Positions 56,205 to 64,000 of a DNA stretch of 64,000 nucleotides are shown here, in pieces. The DNA is from Limisphaera sp. (lineage in GTDB: Bacteria > Verrucomicrobiota > Verrucomicrobiia > Limisphaerales > Limisphaeraceae). The translations under genes and the position numbers were made by a program. Positions within the stretch are counted from its first letter, which is position 1; each line of letters starts with the position of its first letter. The DNA is taken from positions 310,001 to 374,000 of the forward strand of contig JANWVC010000003.1 of the NCBI GenBank assembly GCA_025057755.1, written 5' to 3'. A model generated the notes under the pieces. The model did no database searches and had not been told where the DNA came from. It saw only the letters and a program-made list of their open reading frames with translations.

Positions 56205-58933
56205 GGCCAATCGCCTCCTGCGTCTCTGGGGGTCAAAGTCTCCGACCCCGTAACCACGCCCAAAATCACAAAGCTGCCACGGCCTGGCACCGTTAGTCGG
56301 TGCCGTCCGGGGCCGTACCGCCGAGCATAAACGTCTACCATCGGGCATTGCTCCACGCGCGCGGCACTCCGCAGTACCGGCTCGGCACTGCCATGCTCCG
56401 CCCATTGCGCAGCCGCATCCACATTCGGTGGTTGCAACCAAATCTCCCGATCGTCTCGAAACATGCCCAACATCACATACACAGTTTCCTCCACTTCAAA
56501 TTCCACTGGCTCATAGCGACCGTTCTTGGCCTCCTCGTGCGAGAATCGGATCCCGGTCAAACCTTGCAACTCGGGCGCGACATCCATCAGTCGATACCCT
56601 CGATCGGTAAAGGGTCGGGCACCGTTCTCCACACGATACGTCTCGGCATGACCGCTCCAGACACGGACGTTTGCACCCCGCCAGGGCCGATCCGGCGCCG
56701 GCGTTGAGTTAGTTTCTCCATTAAGCAGCCGCTGGCATCGCTCCCGGAACGCCAACCACTCCGCTCTGTATTCCGGTAATAGGTGCGACCAGTGATAATT
56801 GGTGACAATCCCTCTTACGACACACGGCCAAGGAATCCGGCGATGCCCGGTTTGCAAACTGTTGGCAAAGCGATAAGCCGGCCCTGCCCGACGCTCCAAT
56901 TCCTCGAAAGCCCTCACGCTGGCTTCCAATGCTGCGCCAGCCAATTCCAAACGCCGCAGTTGGCGGTCGCGCCGGTAATGCAGAATTTCCTCAGCCGCTT
57001 CCGATTTACGGGCGTAAAACTCCGCCAAGGACTCCAAACATCGAAAGTCATTCTGCCACCTAAGGAATTCATCCCGCCGAAGCGTGACCCGGTCTTCCAA
57101 TCCAGTCACCAGCGCCACAGCCTCGCGGGCACGGGTCAACGCCTCGGCCCGGGCCACCGGAGGCGTCTCGCCGAAAACGATTCTTCCGGCCATCCTTGCT
57201 TGAACATATTCAGGCAACCGAGCCCCCTCTGGTGCAAGACATTCCCACAAATCTCGTACAGGTTGAAACCGCTCTGGATTCACCAACTGCTCCAGTGTCA
57301 TGCCCAAAGCCCACGTCTGTCGGTTGCCTTCCGTGATGCCAAAGCGCCGCAACAAAATGGGAGCCACCAATCCAGCCAGCTCCCCCGCTTGCACAAATCG
57401 GTCAGCTGCTTCCGCGTCGCAACCGAAATGATCCTGCACCCGCCGACGCCAATACACTTTTTCCTCTTCGGGATCCCGAGCGGTGGACCATGCATAGCGG
57501 CCCCAGGCCTCAAACCACGTCCAATCTCGACTCCATTGCTTCAGCGGCGGATGCACATGATCGGGGGACTCCGGCCAATTCCAATAACACAGCGGATACA
57601 AATGCACACCCGAAGCGCCCAAATCTCTGCGCGCGCCCTCCACACACCGTCGGATGAATTCCGGGGCGAAATAACGAAAGGGCTCCAAGTTTGCCAACAA
57701 ATGCACATTCACAAGATGCGGCCCCAACGCAGCCATCCGCTGATGCAACGTCCGCAGGCGACCTCGGACCTGATCCGTCGTCAAGGATTCACCATTAAAT
57801 TTCGTCATCGTGTAAAGATTCGTATAAACGGCAAAGCACGGCGGGATCACACGATCCGCCTCTAGGGCGTGCGTCCGCACAATAACAGGGGGTAACTCGT
57901 CCAGACCCGCCGCGCGAGCCCCCTCTAGCACCCCAGATAGGATCACATTAGTGGCCCATGCGATTTGGTGCTCCGCCCCCTGCAGCGCTTCTCCCAAACA
58001 TACCAACAGGCCGACACGCGGGTACTCACGGATAAAGGTTGAAATAGCGCGACGGGTGTAGTCCGCTGCCAAAGGATGAGGGCGTTCCAGCTGGGTTGGA
58101 AGCCCATGTCGATCCGCGAACGGTTTTGGCAAAAGGATGTTGTAAAACTTCACCACCAACCAGATGGCACGCCGATCACATTCACGTGCTAACCAACGCA
58201 ACATCTCCATGTTCTGCCGGAGCACAGGTTCGGGCACCTCAACCGCTTCCGGATATTCCGGCACCCGCACGATGGAACCGAAAGGATGGCCGCTCCAAAG
58301 ATAAAGACTGTTGAAACGATGTCCCACCAATGCATCAAGAAACTCCGTCCACAACGCACGGTCATAGAACCAAGGGAATAACTCTGGAGTCCACGGATAC
58401 TCATACACCTGGCGCCCCGGCAAAAGGGTGGGCTTCTGCAAACCCACGCACACACCCCGCAGCCGCAGATCCGGACGCTCCACCCGGTCGCCAGCCGGCC
58501 CGGTTCGATGCCGCCGGATCTCGTCCGCCAAAGCAAGGCATCCGTAAAGCAAGCCTGTGTCTCCCGCCGCCTCCACCAACCAACCCTGCGGTTGTACACG
58601 AATCCGGAACCCCTCAGGACCCAGATCATCCGCCTGGGCCCGGCGCACGGCAATCATCCAGCTCCCCGACGATGCCCGGCCTGTCTCTACCACACACCCC
58701 AACAACCGCAAGCTCGCAGAGAGGCGTTCCACTCCATACTGGATCCTCTCAGAAGCTGTGCCTTCCACGTGCAAAGCAATGCGCATCCCCTGACCAAACT
58801 CCCGCTCGGGCCCGGCAGATATGCCTCCGGTTTGCCCAAACATCCATGCAAGCAACCAAGCCCACCCTACCCTCTCAATCCGCCGTCCAAAAGTGAGTCT
58901 GCAACTCATTCCACCCCGCACGTCTCGGCTCAT
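56201..58933 (-). CDS. Large secreted glycosidase-like protein, family unassigned
   Basis: 910 residues. A signal-like helix (VGWAWLLAWMFGQTGGISAG) lies at about 22-41. Residues 50-150 resemble the GH20b/GH67N beta-sandwich that precedes GH20, GH67 and GH84 barrels (DLGPEGFRIRV, GDTGLLYGCLALADEIR). The barrel begins LRLRGVCVGLQKPTLLPGR, with HRFNSLYLWSGHPFGSIVRV, LLVCLGEALQG near residue 314 with a candidate acidic residue, and YPLCYWNWPESPD. The last 250 residues are helical then beta-rich, ending near RHRLTVPGRGSFVILGVVTG. No family with known activity can be assigned by eye. ATGA overlaps join it to both neighbours, so it is an integral part of the operon. Confidence 0.7.
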   Translation of the reverse strand: MSRDVRGGMSCRLTFGRRIERVGWAWLLAWMFGQTGGISAGPEREFGQGMRIALHVEGTASERIQYGVERLSASLRLLGCVVETGRASSGSWMIAVRRAQADDLGPEGFRIRVQPQGWLVEAAGDTGLLYGCLALADEIRRHRTGPAGDRVERPDLRLRGVCVGLQKPTLLPGRQVYEYPWTPELFPWFYDRALWTEFLDALVGHRFNSLYLWSGHPFGSIVRVPEYPEAVEVPEPVLRQNMEMLRWLARECDRRAIWLVVKFYNILLPKPFADRHGLPTQLERPHPLAADYTRRAISTFIREYPRVGLLVCLGEALQGAEHQIAWATNVILSGVLEGARAAGLDELPPVIVRTHALEADRVIPPCFAVYTNLYTMTKFNGESLTTDQVRGRLRTLHQRMAALGPHLVNVHLLANLEPFRYFAPEFIRRCVEGARRDLGASGVHLYPLCYWNWPESPDHVHPPLKQWSRDWTWFEAWGRYAWSTARDPEEEKVYWRRRVQDHFGCDAEAADRFVQAGELAGLVAPILLRRFGITEGNRQTWALGMTLEQLVNPERFQPVRDLWECLAPEGARLPEYVQARMAGRIVFGETPPVARAEALTRAREAVALVTGLEDRVTLRRDEFLRWQNDFRCLESLAEFYARKSEAAEEILHYRRDRQLRRLELAGAALEASVRAFEELERRAGPAYRFANSLQTGHRRIPWPCVVRGIVTNYHWSHLLPEYRAEWLAFRERCQRLLNGETNSTPAPDRPWRGANVRVWSGHAETYRVENGARPFTDRGYRLMDVAPELQGLTGIRFSHEEAKNGRYEPVEFEVEETVYVMLGMFRDDREIWLQPPNVDAAAQWAEHGSAEPVLRSAARVEQCPMVDVYARRYGPGRHRLTVPGRGSFVILGVVTGSETLTPRDAGGDWP

Positions 58934-60597
58934 TCATTCCAAATCCTGCGAATCCGTAAGGCTAGATAAGGCCGACCAGGCAATTCGACCGTTCGACCTT
59001 CGCGGTCCCCAAAGAAGTACGCACCGTGCGCTGTCACGGTAAACGTCCCCGGCACTGGAGTCACGGTCATGTTCCACGTGTCCAGAATTTCCACAGCATA
59101 GGACCATCCCTCTCGCGGCGGAGCACCTATCCCCTGAGGCGGTCGCGGTAACCGAAAAGCCCACGTTCGTGGCGCAGACTTACCCAAATACACGAGATAG
59201 TATTCCGGAGGCTGGCCCCCGTATTCTGGGTTCTGCCACTTGTCCACCGGCTCAATTCCCCCGGCCGGAGCCGTTTCCAATACTTGCCGCAGAAATGCCA
59301 ACCGGGGTGGACTCTCTCCGCGTAGGATGCCGCCTTTGCTCCACCAAATCACCTCGTCCGGACTCAGGTACGTTTCTCCATGCGTTGCATAGGTCCCCGC
59401 TACCGTCGCATTCCAAAATCGGAACACTAACTCCTCCGCCGTAAGATTACCCCATCGCCGCGGCAGGTTTCCTTCGTATTTAATTTCATCGTACACGACG
59501 GGCTTTTCGAAAGCATCGCGATACAACACGGCTGCGGATGCCGTCTCCACCGCTGAACCGTTTTGAATACTCGCATGACTAATCCAAGAACGCGTCTGGG
59601 GAAACAACCGCTTGCCGTTGTGGATCGAGGTCAAATGTCCATACGGATCCAAGCGGGATACCAACTGTCCCATCCGCTCCCAATCTTCGTCCCGCTTCAT
59701 GGTCATAAAATCGAACTCATTCGCCAGCGACCACCAAACATTCCGAAAAGCAGACAACCGGGCCACCACATACCGTATGTAGCGATCGTCCTCCATGGGT
59801 GTCATCCGATCAAATCCCCAATGTCCCTCATCGTACGGATGAAAGAGGATGACATCAGCCTCGATGCCTAACCGCTGGAGCTGCCATAGTCGCTCCTCAA
59901 GCCTTTGGAAAAACCGAGGATTGAACCGAGCAAAGTCAAAGGCACCTGGCCGGCCCTCAAAAGGATAAAGGTCCGGTTCGTTCGTATTCCATGCATATCG
60001 CTTGGGGAAAACACAAAACCGAATCTTATTAAAAGGGCTGCGCGAAAGAGTCTCCAGAGTTTGAAGTTGCAAAGCCTCACTTTGATGGAGCCAGGCGTAT
60101 ACGGTGGTGCCGACCGGTCGAAACGGAGTACCATCAGCATAGGCAAAATGATAACGGTACGCCACACGAACTGGACCATGGTTGCCAGGCGCAGGTGGTC
60201 CCACCTCCACTTCTCCTGTCCGCTCATGCAGCGACTCCACATTACTCCGCGTTCGCCAACGCCACACCCCTGGCCGCGGCGGCATGAACCGAATAAGATA
60301 CCTCCCCTCCCCGTCGTAAAAACCCGGAATCTCCAAGCGTTCGTAACCCTGCACAAAATCCCCCCATAACTGGACCTCGGTAAAGGGATTGCCTGCCTGC
60401 GGTCCTGGAAGCCGAATTTCATATACACCCCATAGCTCAGCCCGATCGGCTGCCGTGGCTAAGCCTGATCCAAATGCGCACCCAGCGAATAGGACCAAGA
60501 CAACACAATGCACGCACCGTACCCGTTCCTTGGAGTGTTTTTTATAAACACGTCGGCCACGCCCTGGCCCTACGACGCCCTCATTTGCTTGATTCAT
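58930..60597 (-). CDS. DUF5060/DUF5605-type secreted glycosidase
   Basis: 555 residues from the ATG at 60597. A membrane-crossing signal (VVLVLFAGCAFGSGLATAAD) lies at about 34-53. The N-terminal DUF5060 beta domain (AELWGVYEIRLPGPQAGNPF, GFYDGEGRYLIRFMPPRPGV) precedes a TIM-barrel related to apiosidase-like DUF4038 proteins: FRPVGTTVYAWLHQSEALQL, NKIRFCVFPKRYAWN, VWWSLANEFDFMTMKRDEDW with a probable acid/base Glu near 290, and VVYDEIKYEGNLPRRWGN with a probable nucleophile Glu near 370. The C-terminal DUF5605-like beta domain includes AVEILDTWNMTVTPVPGTFT. It overlaps the DUF6298 gene by 17 bases and the next gene by 4. Likely substrate: plant cell wall oligosaccharides. Confidence 0.78.
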   Translation of the reverse strand: MNQANEGVVGPGRGRRVYKKHSKERVRCVHCVVLVLFAGCAFGSGLATAADRAELWGVYEIRLPGPQAGNPFTEVQLWGDFVQGYERLEIPGFYDGEGRYLIRFMPPRPGVWRWRTRSNVESLHERTGEVEVGPPAPGNHGPVRVAYRYHFAYADGTPFRPVGTTVYAWLHQSEALQLQTLETLSRSPFNKIRFCVFPKRYAWNTNEPDLYPFEGRPGAFDFARFNPRFFQRLEERLWQLQRLGIEADVILFHPYDEGHWGFDRMTPMEDDRYIRYVVARLSAFRNVWWSLANEFDFMTMKRDEDWERMGQLVSRLDPYGHLTSIHNGKRLFPQTRSWISHASIQNGSAVETASAAVLYRDAFEKPVVYDEIKYEGNLPRRWGNLTAEELVFRFWNATVAGTYATHGETYLSPDEVIWWSKGGILRGESPPRLAFLRQVLETAPAGGIEPVDKWQNPEYGGQPPEYYLVYLGKSAPRTWAFRLPRPPQGIGAPPREGWSYAVEILDTWNMTVTPVPGTFTVTAHGAYFFGDREGRTVELPGRPYLALRIRRIWNE

Positions 60598-63500
60598 AAG
60601 TATCGACCTCCGTCCGAGCATTCGCAGCATCAGTCATACCCGCGACGGGCGAACGGAGCACATACCACCACACGCCTGGTCCTACGAACTCCTCGGCCAA
60701 ACCACCTTGAGCCTTCCGCACATGCATGATCTGTCCTGTTTGTAAATCCAGGCTTCTGATCTCCCAGTGCTGACCAGAGGCTCCGACAACCAGACGCGCG
60801 CGATCCTTCACCCAAACCAGATACTGCCGCCCGGGCTCCTCTAATACGCGTGCTCCAATTCCATAGGATCTGGCTGATGGACGCATGCGCAGCACCGCTC
60901 GCAACAACTCGCATGTAGTCGTAGCAGGCAAGCGAGGAAGAGATCCACCTGCGCACAGCCAGGCCCACCCAGCTACGTCAAAGTCACAAATCACCGCCTT
61001 CTCAGGAAATCGTTGCCGATATTCCGCGGCCATCTCCGCCAAGTCTTCTTCCGTAGGCCGGCCACCGCGCCAGTTCCGCTCAAATTGTCGCGGGGCCAGC
61101 TGACTGCCTCCAGAGGGCGCGAATTCACCCATCGAAGTTCGCCACCAGTAACGAAAATCGATCCCGTCAATCCACCGCGACAGGTCCGGATCTGCTAAGA
61201 TCGAATCCTGAATATCTTTAGGAGCAGACAAAAGCACCCATGGCTTAATATGATTCTCCTCTGACCAAGCTTGGATTACCTTTAGCCAGAAACGCACAAA
61301 GGCCTCCGGACCCGTGAACTCCGCAGCCACCGAGTGAAGAACATTCGAACAACCGCGTAATGACTCCAAGCATTGCCTGATATATCGCTGGTGCAATGGC
61401 CCGCGCACTGGATGCGTAGGATCATAAAACTGCTCTGCCATGAAGATACGCTTCCCACCCACAAAGAGGGGTGGCTCGGGAAAACCCGTGTCATTCAGAT
61501 TGTTGGCGCTGCGCCAAGGAAAATCAACCCAGTGAGCCCCCGCTTCCAAAACGTTGTGCTGAAAGTAATGTTGATGCAGCAACACCCGGCCTCTACCCTC
61601 ACACAACTTCGCAAAGGACCTCAGACGATCCCAATACCAGGGGTTGAACCGTGTCAGGTCATATTGGCTCAGTCCGTCCCAGGCACGCCCCTGCCCGCTC
61701 CGGGCAAAAGGTTGCTCAAAAAAGGGAGCAACCACATCACCATCTGCACGCCGCGTCATTTGGTGGTCATCGCGACGACGATCGTACCACAAGCCGGGGT
61801 GATGCTCAAAAACTGCATAATGTCCACGCTGTAATAACTCCACCAGCTCTTCCAACCTGTCCGTCCATCCGGGTCCAATCCGGCCCGGCATGAACCGGGT
61901 CAGAGCCGGTCCAAATTGTGGCGCTTCCGCAGGCAACCGACTGCCTCGCCACCAAGCGGTCTTTAAAACGCCCCCAATTAAGAGATGATCCCCCACGGCC
62001 AACCAACCATTCACAATGCGAAGCGGCGCAGCCACCACCGATGGCGGCGACGCCTCGAAGGATGAGGCAGTCGACAGTTGCCAATGGGGAGCCGTGCCGG
62101 GTTGACACTCCAGTGGGTCATCCACGGCCACTTTTACAATCCAATCCCGCAAAGAACTCGCAGGTTGATGCGAAATCTGGGACCACTCTCGAGCCTGCTC
62201 CAGAGTGGGATTGGTCGCCTCCGCCCGGGGCATGGGTCTCCATCGAATTCGTGCAACTGCAGAGGTTCCCACGCGCTCCCGCGTTTGCGCCAACCACAGA
62301 CTGTCCGGACGGACAAATTCATTGGATTGCCGCCACTCACCATTGCCCTCAAACGCACCCCAACACCCGTATGCCCAGTTGCGGGCCCCGGGCGGACTCC
62401 AACATCGAATGACCGAGGCAGCACAGTTCCAAAGGACTGAGTTGGCCGCCGTCCAGCCTACGCCCCGATGATTTCCTGAAAGAAGTGCAAAGCCAAGGCC
62501 CCCTCCATCCACCACCACCTGATCGTACAGCACCCCGCTGGCCCAGCTCTCCAGTGGTCCACTGTCTCCCACCGCCTCAACAGCTTCACACTGCACAAAC
62601 GCATTCGGACCGGCCGCACAATGCCCTACCGCAAAGTCATGCCTGCCAGCTTTTGAGTAACACTGAAGAAACAACGTCTGCTGGCCTGCTGTAAAAAACG
62701 TCTCCCGACGATGACCACCAAGCTCAGAAATAGGGTCCAAAGCCACGCATTCCTGCACCGTCACTCGCCGGGTGGTCTCTGTCAGCAGAACCGCTCCGCC
62801 ACAAAAATGCCGAAAGGTCACCCGCCGCACCCACGCATCCTCCACCGCCTCCATCACAATGCCATGCCACGCATGATCTTCGTCCATGGGACGCGACACA
62901 TCGTGCGCGGACTCTAACCGCAGATTTTCCACGCCCACTTGCCGAATCCTGCCCGGCCAATCAACCACCGCCAACCAAGAAACGCCCAACTCCGCCTCCA
63001 ATGCAGTCGTCAACGGAACATCCCAACTTACACGACTTCCATCCACAGAGACCAGTGTCCTTTCCCATCCAATATCCCTCGATCCAGGTTTCCATCTCGC
63101 GCCCACACCTCCCCCCAGTTCCTGCATACCCAAACGCTCAATCCATAACTGGGACGAAGGCCGCACAATCCAGATCCGTTGCCCAGCGCACAACCCCTCA
63201 GTACTCCGAAGTGTTGCACACACTGCACCCACTGGGACGTATGCATCCACGATCGTCCAGGCGACATTCGTCGTGAGCACACGATCGTTACGCCCCTGCA
63301 CATAGATCAGCGGACGCCGGTCCGTGCCCGTGCCGACGAGCACAGTGCCCTGCTCGTCCATCCCCTGCCCTCGGATAACCACTCCCGACGTGCTCATCCG
63401 CAACTGACCGGCCACCTCATAACGACCTCGTAACAAGAGTATCGCACCACGCTGGCCCCGGGCATCCGGAGCCCGTGCCGCCACGTGATCCAGAGCAGCC

Positions 63501-63769
63501 TGCAAGTAAGCAGTGTTATCCCCCTGCTGCGGACTTACCACAAGCACCACGGGCACCTGAGGAATTGGCTCCTCACCTGCGGCATAACCACAATAGGAGA
63601 AGTCCGGAATACGGTTGCCATGTTCATCCACCGAATAGACGAGCCGATCTCCACCCCCGAGGCCGACCCCCAACGTCGAAGAGGATCCCCTCGCTCCAAG
63701 CACCGCGCTCGTAAGCAGGCACATCCAAAGCCAACCTGACCTTACCCTGCGAATCACTAAATGTCTCAC
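60581..63769 (-). CDS. DUF6298-like protein: beta-helix plus C-terminal TIM-barrel domain
   Basis: 1062 residues from the GTG at 63769, which gives a signal peptide RSGWLWMCLLTSAVLGARG and overlaps the upstream stop as GTGA. Residues about 50-560 look like a right-handed parallel beta-helix as in pectate lyases (GRYEVAGQLRMSTSGVVIRG, VENLRLESAHDVSRPMDEDH, RRVTFRHFCGGAVLLTETTR, VTVQECVALDPISELGGHR). From about residue 700 a second, glycosidase-like domain follows: RFNPWYWDRLRSFAKLCEGR, HQHYFQHNVLEAGAHWVDFP, RIFMAEQFYDPTHPVRGPLH and SNVLHSVAAEFTGPEAFVRF, then a Trp/Arg-rich end. From memory this matches the domain called DUF6298; activity unknown. Second gene of the operon. Confidence 0.7.
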   Translation of the reverse strand: MRHLVIRRVRSGWLWMCLLTSAVLGARGSSSTLGVGLGGGDRLVYSVDEHGNRIPDFSYCGYAAGEEPIPQVPVVLVVSPQQGDNTAYLQAALDHVAARAPDARGQRGAILLLRGRYEVAGQLRMSTSGVVIRGQGMDEQGTVLVGTGTDRRPLIYVQGRNDRVLTTNVAWTIVDAYVPVGAVCATLRSTEGLCAGQRIWIVRPSSQLWIERLGMQELGGGVGARWKPGSRDIGWERTLVSVDGSRVSWDVPLTTALEAELGVSWLAVVDWPGRIRQVGVENLRLESAHDVSRPMDEDHAWHGIVMEAVEDAWVRRVTFRHFCGGAVLLTETTRRVTVQECVALDPISELGGHRRETFFTAGQQTLFLQCYSKAGRHDFAVGHCAAGPNAFVQCEAVEAVGDSGPLESWASGVLYDQVVVDGGGLGFALLSGNHRGVGWTAANSVLWNCAASVIRCWSPPGARNWAYGCWGAFEGNGEWRQSNEFVRPDSLWLAQTRERVGTSAVARIRWRPMPRAEATNPTLEQAREWSQISHQPASSLRDWIVKVAVDDPLECQPGTAPHWQLSTASSFEASPPSVVAAPLRIVNGWLAVGDHLLIGGVLKTAWWRGSRLPAEAPQFGPALTRFMPGRIGPGWTDRLEELVELLQRGHYAVFEHHPGLWYDRRRDDHQMTRRADGDVVAPFFEQPFARSGQGRAWDGLSQYDLTRFNPWYWDRLRSFAKLCEGRGRVLLHQHYFQHNVLEAGAHWVDFPWRSANNLNDTGFPEPPLFVGGKRIFMAEQFYDPTHPVRGPLHQRYIRQCLESLRGCSNVLHSVAAEFTGPEAFVRFWLKVIQAWSEENHIKPWVLLSAPKDIQDSILADPDLSRWIDGIDFRYWWRTSMGEFAPSGGSQLAPRQFERNWRGGRPTEEDLAEMAAEYRQRFPEKAVICDFDVAGWAWLCAGGSLPRLPATTTCELLRAVLRMRPSARSYGIGARVLEEPGRQYLVWVKDRARLVVGASGQHWEIRSLDLQTGQIMHVRKAQGGLAEEFVGPGVWWYVLRSPVAGMTDAANARTEVDTYESSK

Positions 63770-64000
63770 GGTAACGGACCGATCAGAACCTCCAGGCAAT
63801 CCCTCCGGGCCACCACCTCCCCATCCACCCAGAGATGAAAACCAGGTCCCCGGCAATACCGAGCACCAGTCCGGTCCCAAAAAATGCTCAGGAACCGGCC
63901 TCGATAAGGGACACCATCCAAGCAAAACCAATCCCACACACCCTCCGCGATCATGGGTCGCACCTCCACACAAGAGTCCTCTCGCGGAATCAAGCCCACG
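63766..64000 (-). CDS. C-terminal fragment of a glycosidase-like protein
   Basis: The frame is open to the right edge of the window and ends with TGA at 63766. The visible 78 residues (WFCLDGVPYRGRFLSIFWDR, then GFHLWVDGEVVARRDCLEVL) resemble the C-terminal beta domain of six-hairpin (MGH1-like) glycosidases. The stop overlaps the GTG of the next gene by four bases, so it belongs to the same operon. With only the end present the family call is weak. Confidence 0.55.
   Translation of the reverse strand, partial: VGLIPREDSCVEVRPMIAEGVWDWFCLDGVPYRGRFLSIFWDRTGARYCRGPGFHLWVDGEVVARRDCLEVLIGPLP

Overview
The window reads as a chromosomal segment of a GC-rich, free-living member of Verrucomicrobiota, most likely the Limisphaerales/Pedosphaera branch (an inference from gene content, not from a marker gene). 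Pointers are two short PEP-CTERM surface proteins, a giant Ig-repeat pectinesterase, many polysaccharide-degrading enzymes with signal peptides, a Tat-type Gfo/Idh/MocA oxidoreductase, few Shine-Dalgarno sites, and housekeeping genes of ordinary bacterial type.

Layout: 1-1.5 kb, the end of a molybdenum cofactor operon (moeA partial, moaC, mogA) with ATGA overlaps. 1.6-3.7 kb, a UvrD/PcrA helicase facing it. 4.0-10.2 kb, secreted or surface proteins on the minus strand (pectinesterase with Ig domains, a PEP-CTERM protein with a strong hairpin terminator). 10.2-12.2 kb, a gene-poor stretch. 12.2-19.3 kb on the plus strand, a GH95 fucosidase carrying an inserted jelly-roll domain, an S9 peptidase and DnaG. 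19.4-26.6 kb, an MnmC-like methyltransferase, tRNA-Ala(CGC), RtcB, a second PEP-CTERM protein with terminator, a SirB1-like protein, a small membrane protein and mannose-1-phosphate guanylyltransferase. 26.7-31.7 kb, a tetR-adaptor-RND efflux operon with a palindromic operator over its -10 box. 32.3-37.1 kb, a redoxin, ThiH, Dus, a pterin dehydratase and two membrane proteins. 37.2-41.1 kb, a translation/replication operon prs-rplY-pth-rpsF-ssb-rplI with no rpsR. 41.4-44.8 kb, the classical rpmH-rnpA-yidD-yidC-jag cluster; the 45-codon rpmH was found by direct translation. 45-47.3 kb, a NagB-family pseudogene with two in-frame stops and a Wzx/MATE-type flippase. 48-52.7 kb, a TauE exporter, an SDR dehydrogenase, a GH88-type unsaturated uronyl hydrolase and a Gfo/Idh oxidoreductase. 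54 kb, tRNA-Met(CAT). 54.1-64 kb, a tightly overlapping minus-strand operon of five glycosidase-like genes.

The best candidate for something little described is the last block. At least five genes overlap by 4-17 bases: the end of a glycosidase-like gene, a DUF6298-type beta-helix plus barrel protein, a DUF5060/DUF5605-type glycosidase, a 910-residue glycosidase of no family I can assign, and a GH127 enzyme with its complete zinc/cysteine site. Together with the pectinesterase, the GH88 enzyme and the GH95 enzyme, this suggests attack on pectin-like or other complex acidic plant or algal polysaccharides. The substrate is inference. Several intergenic stretches of 0.5-2 kb contain only broken reading frames and may be decayed genes.
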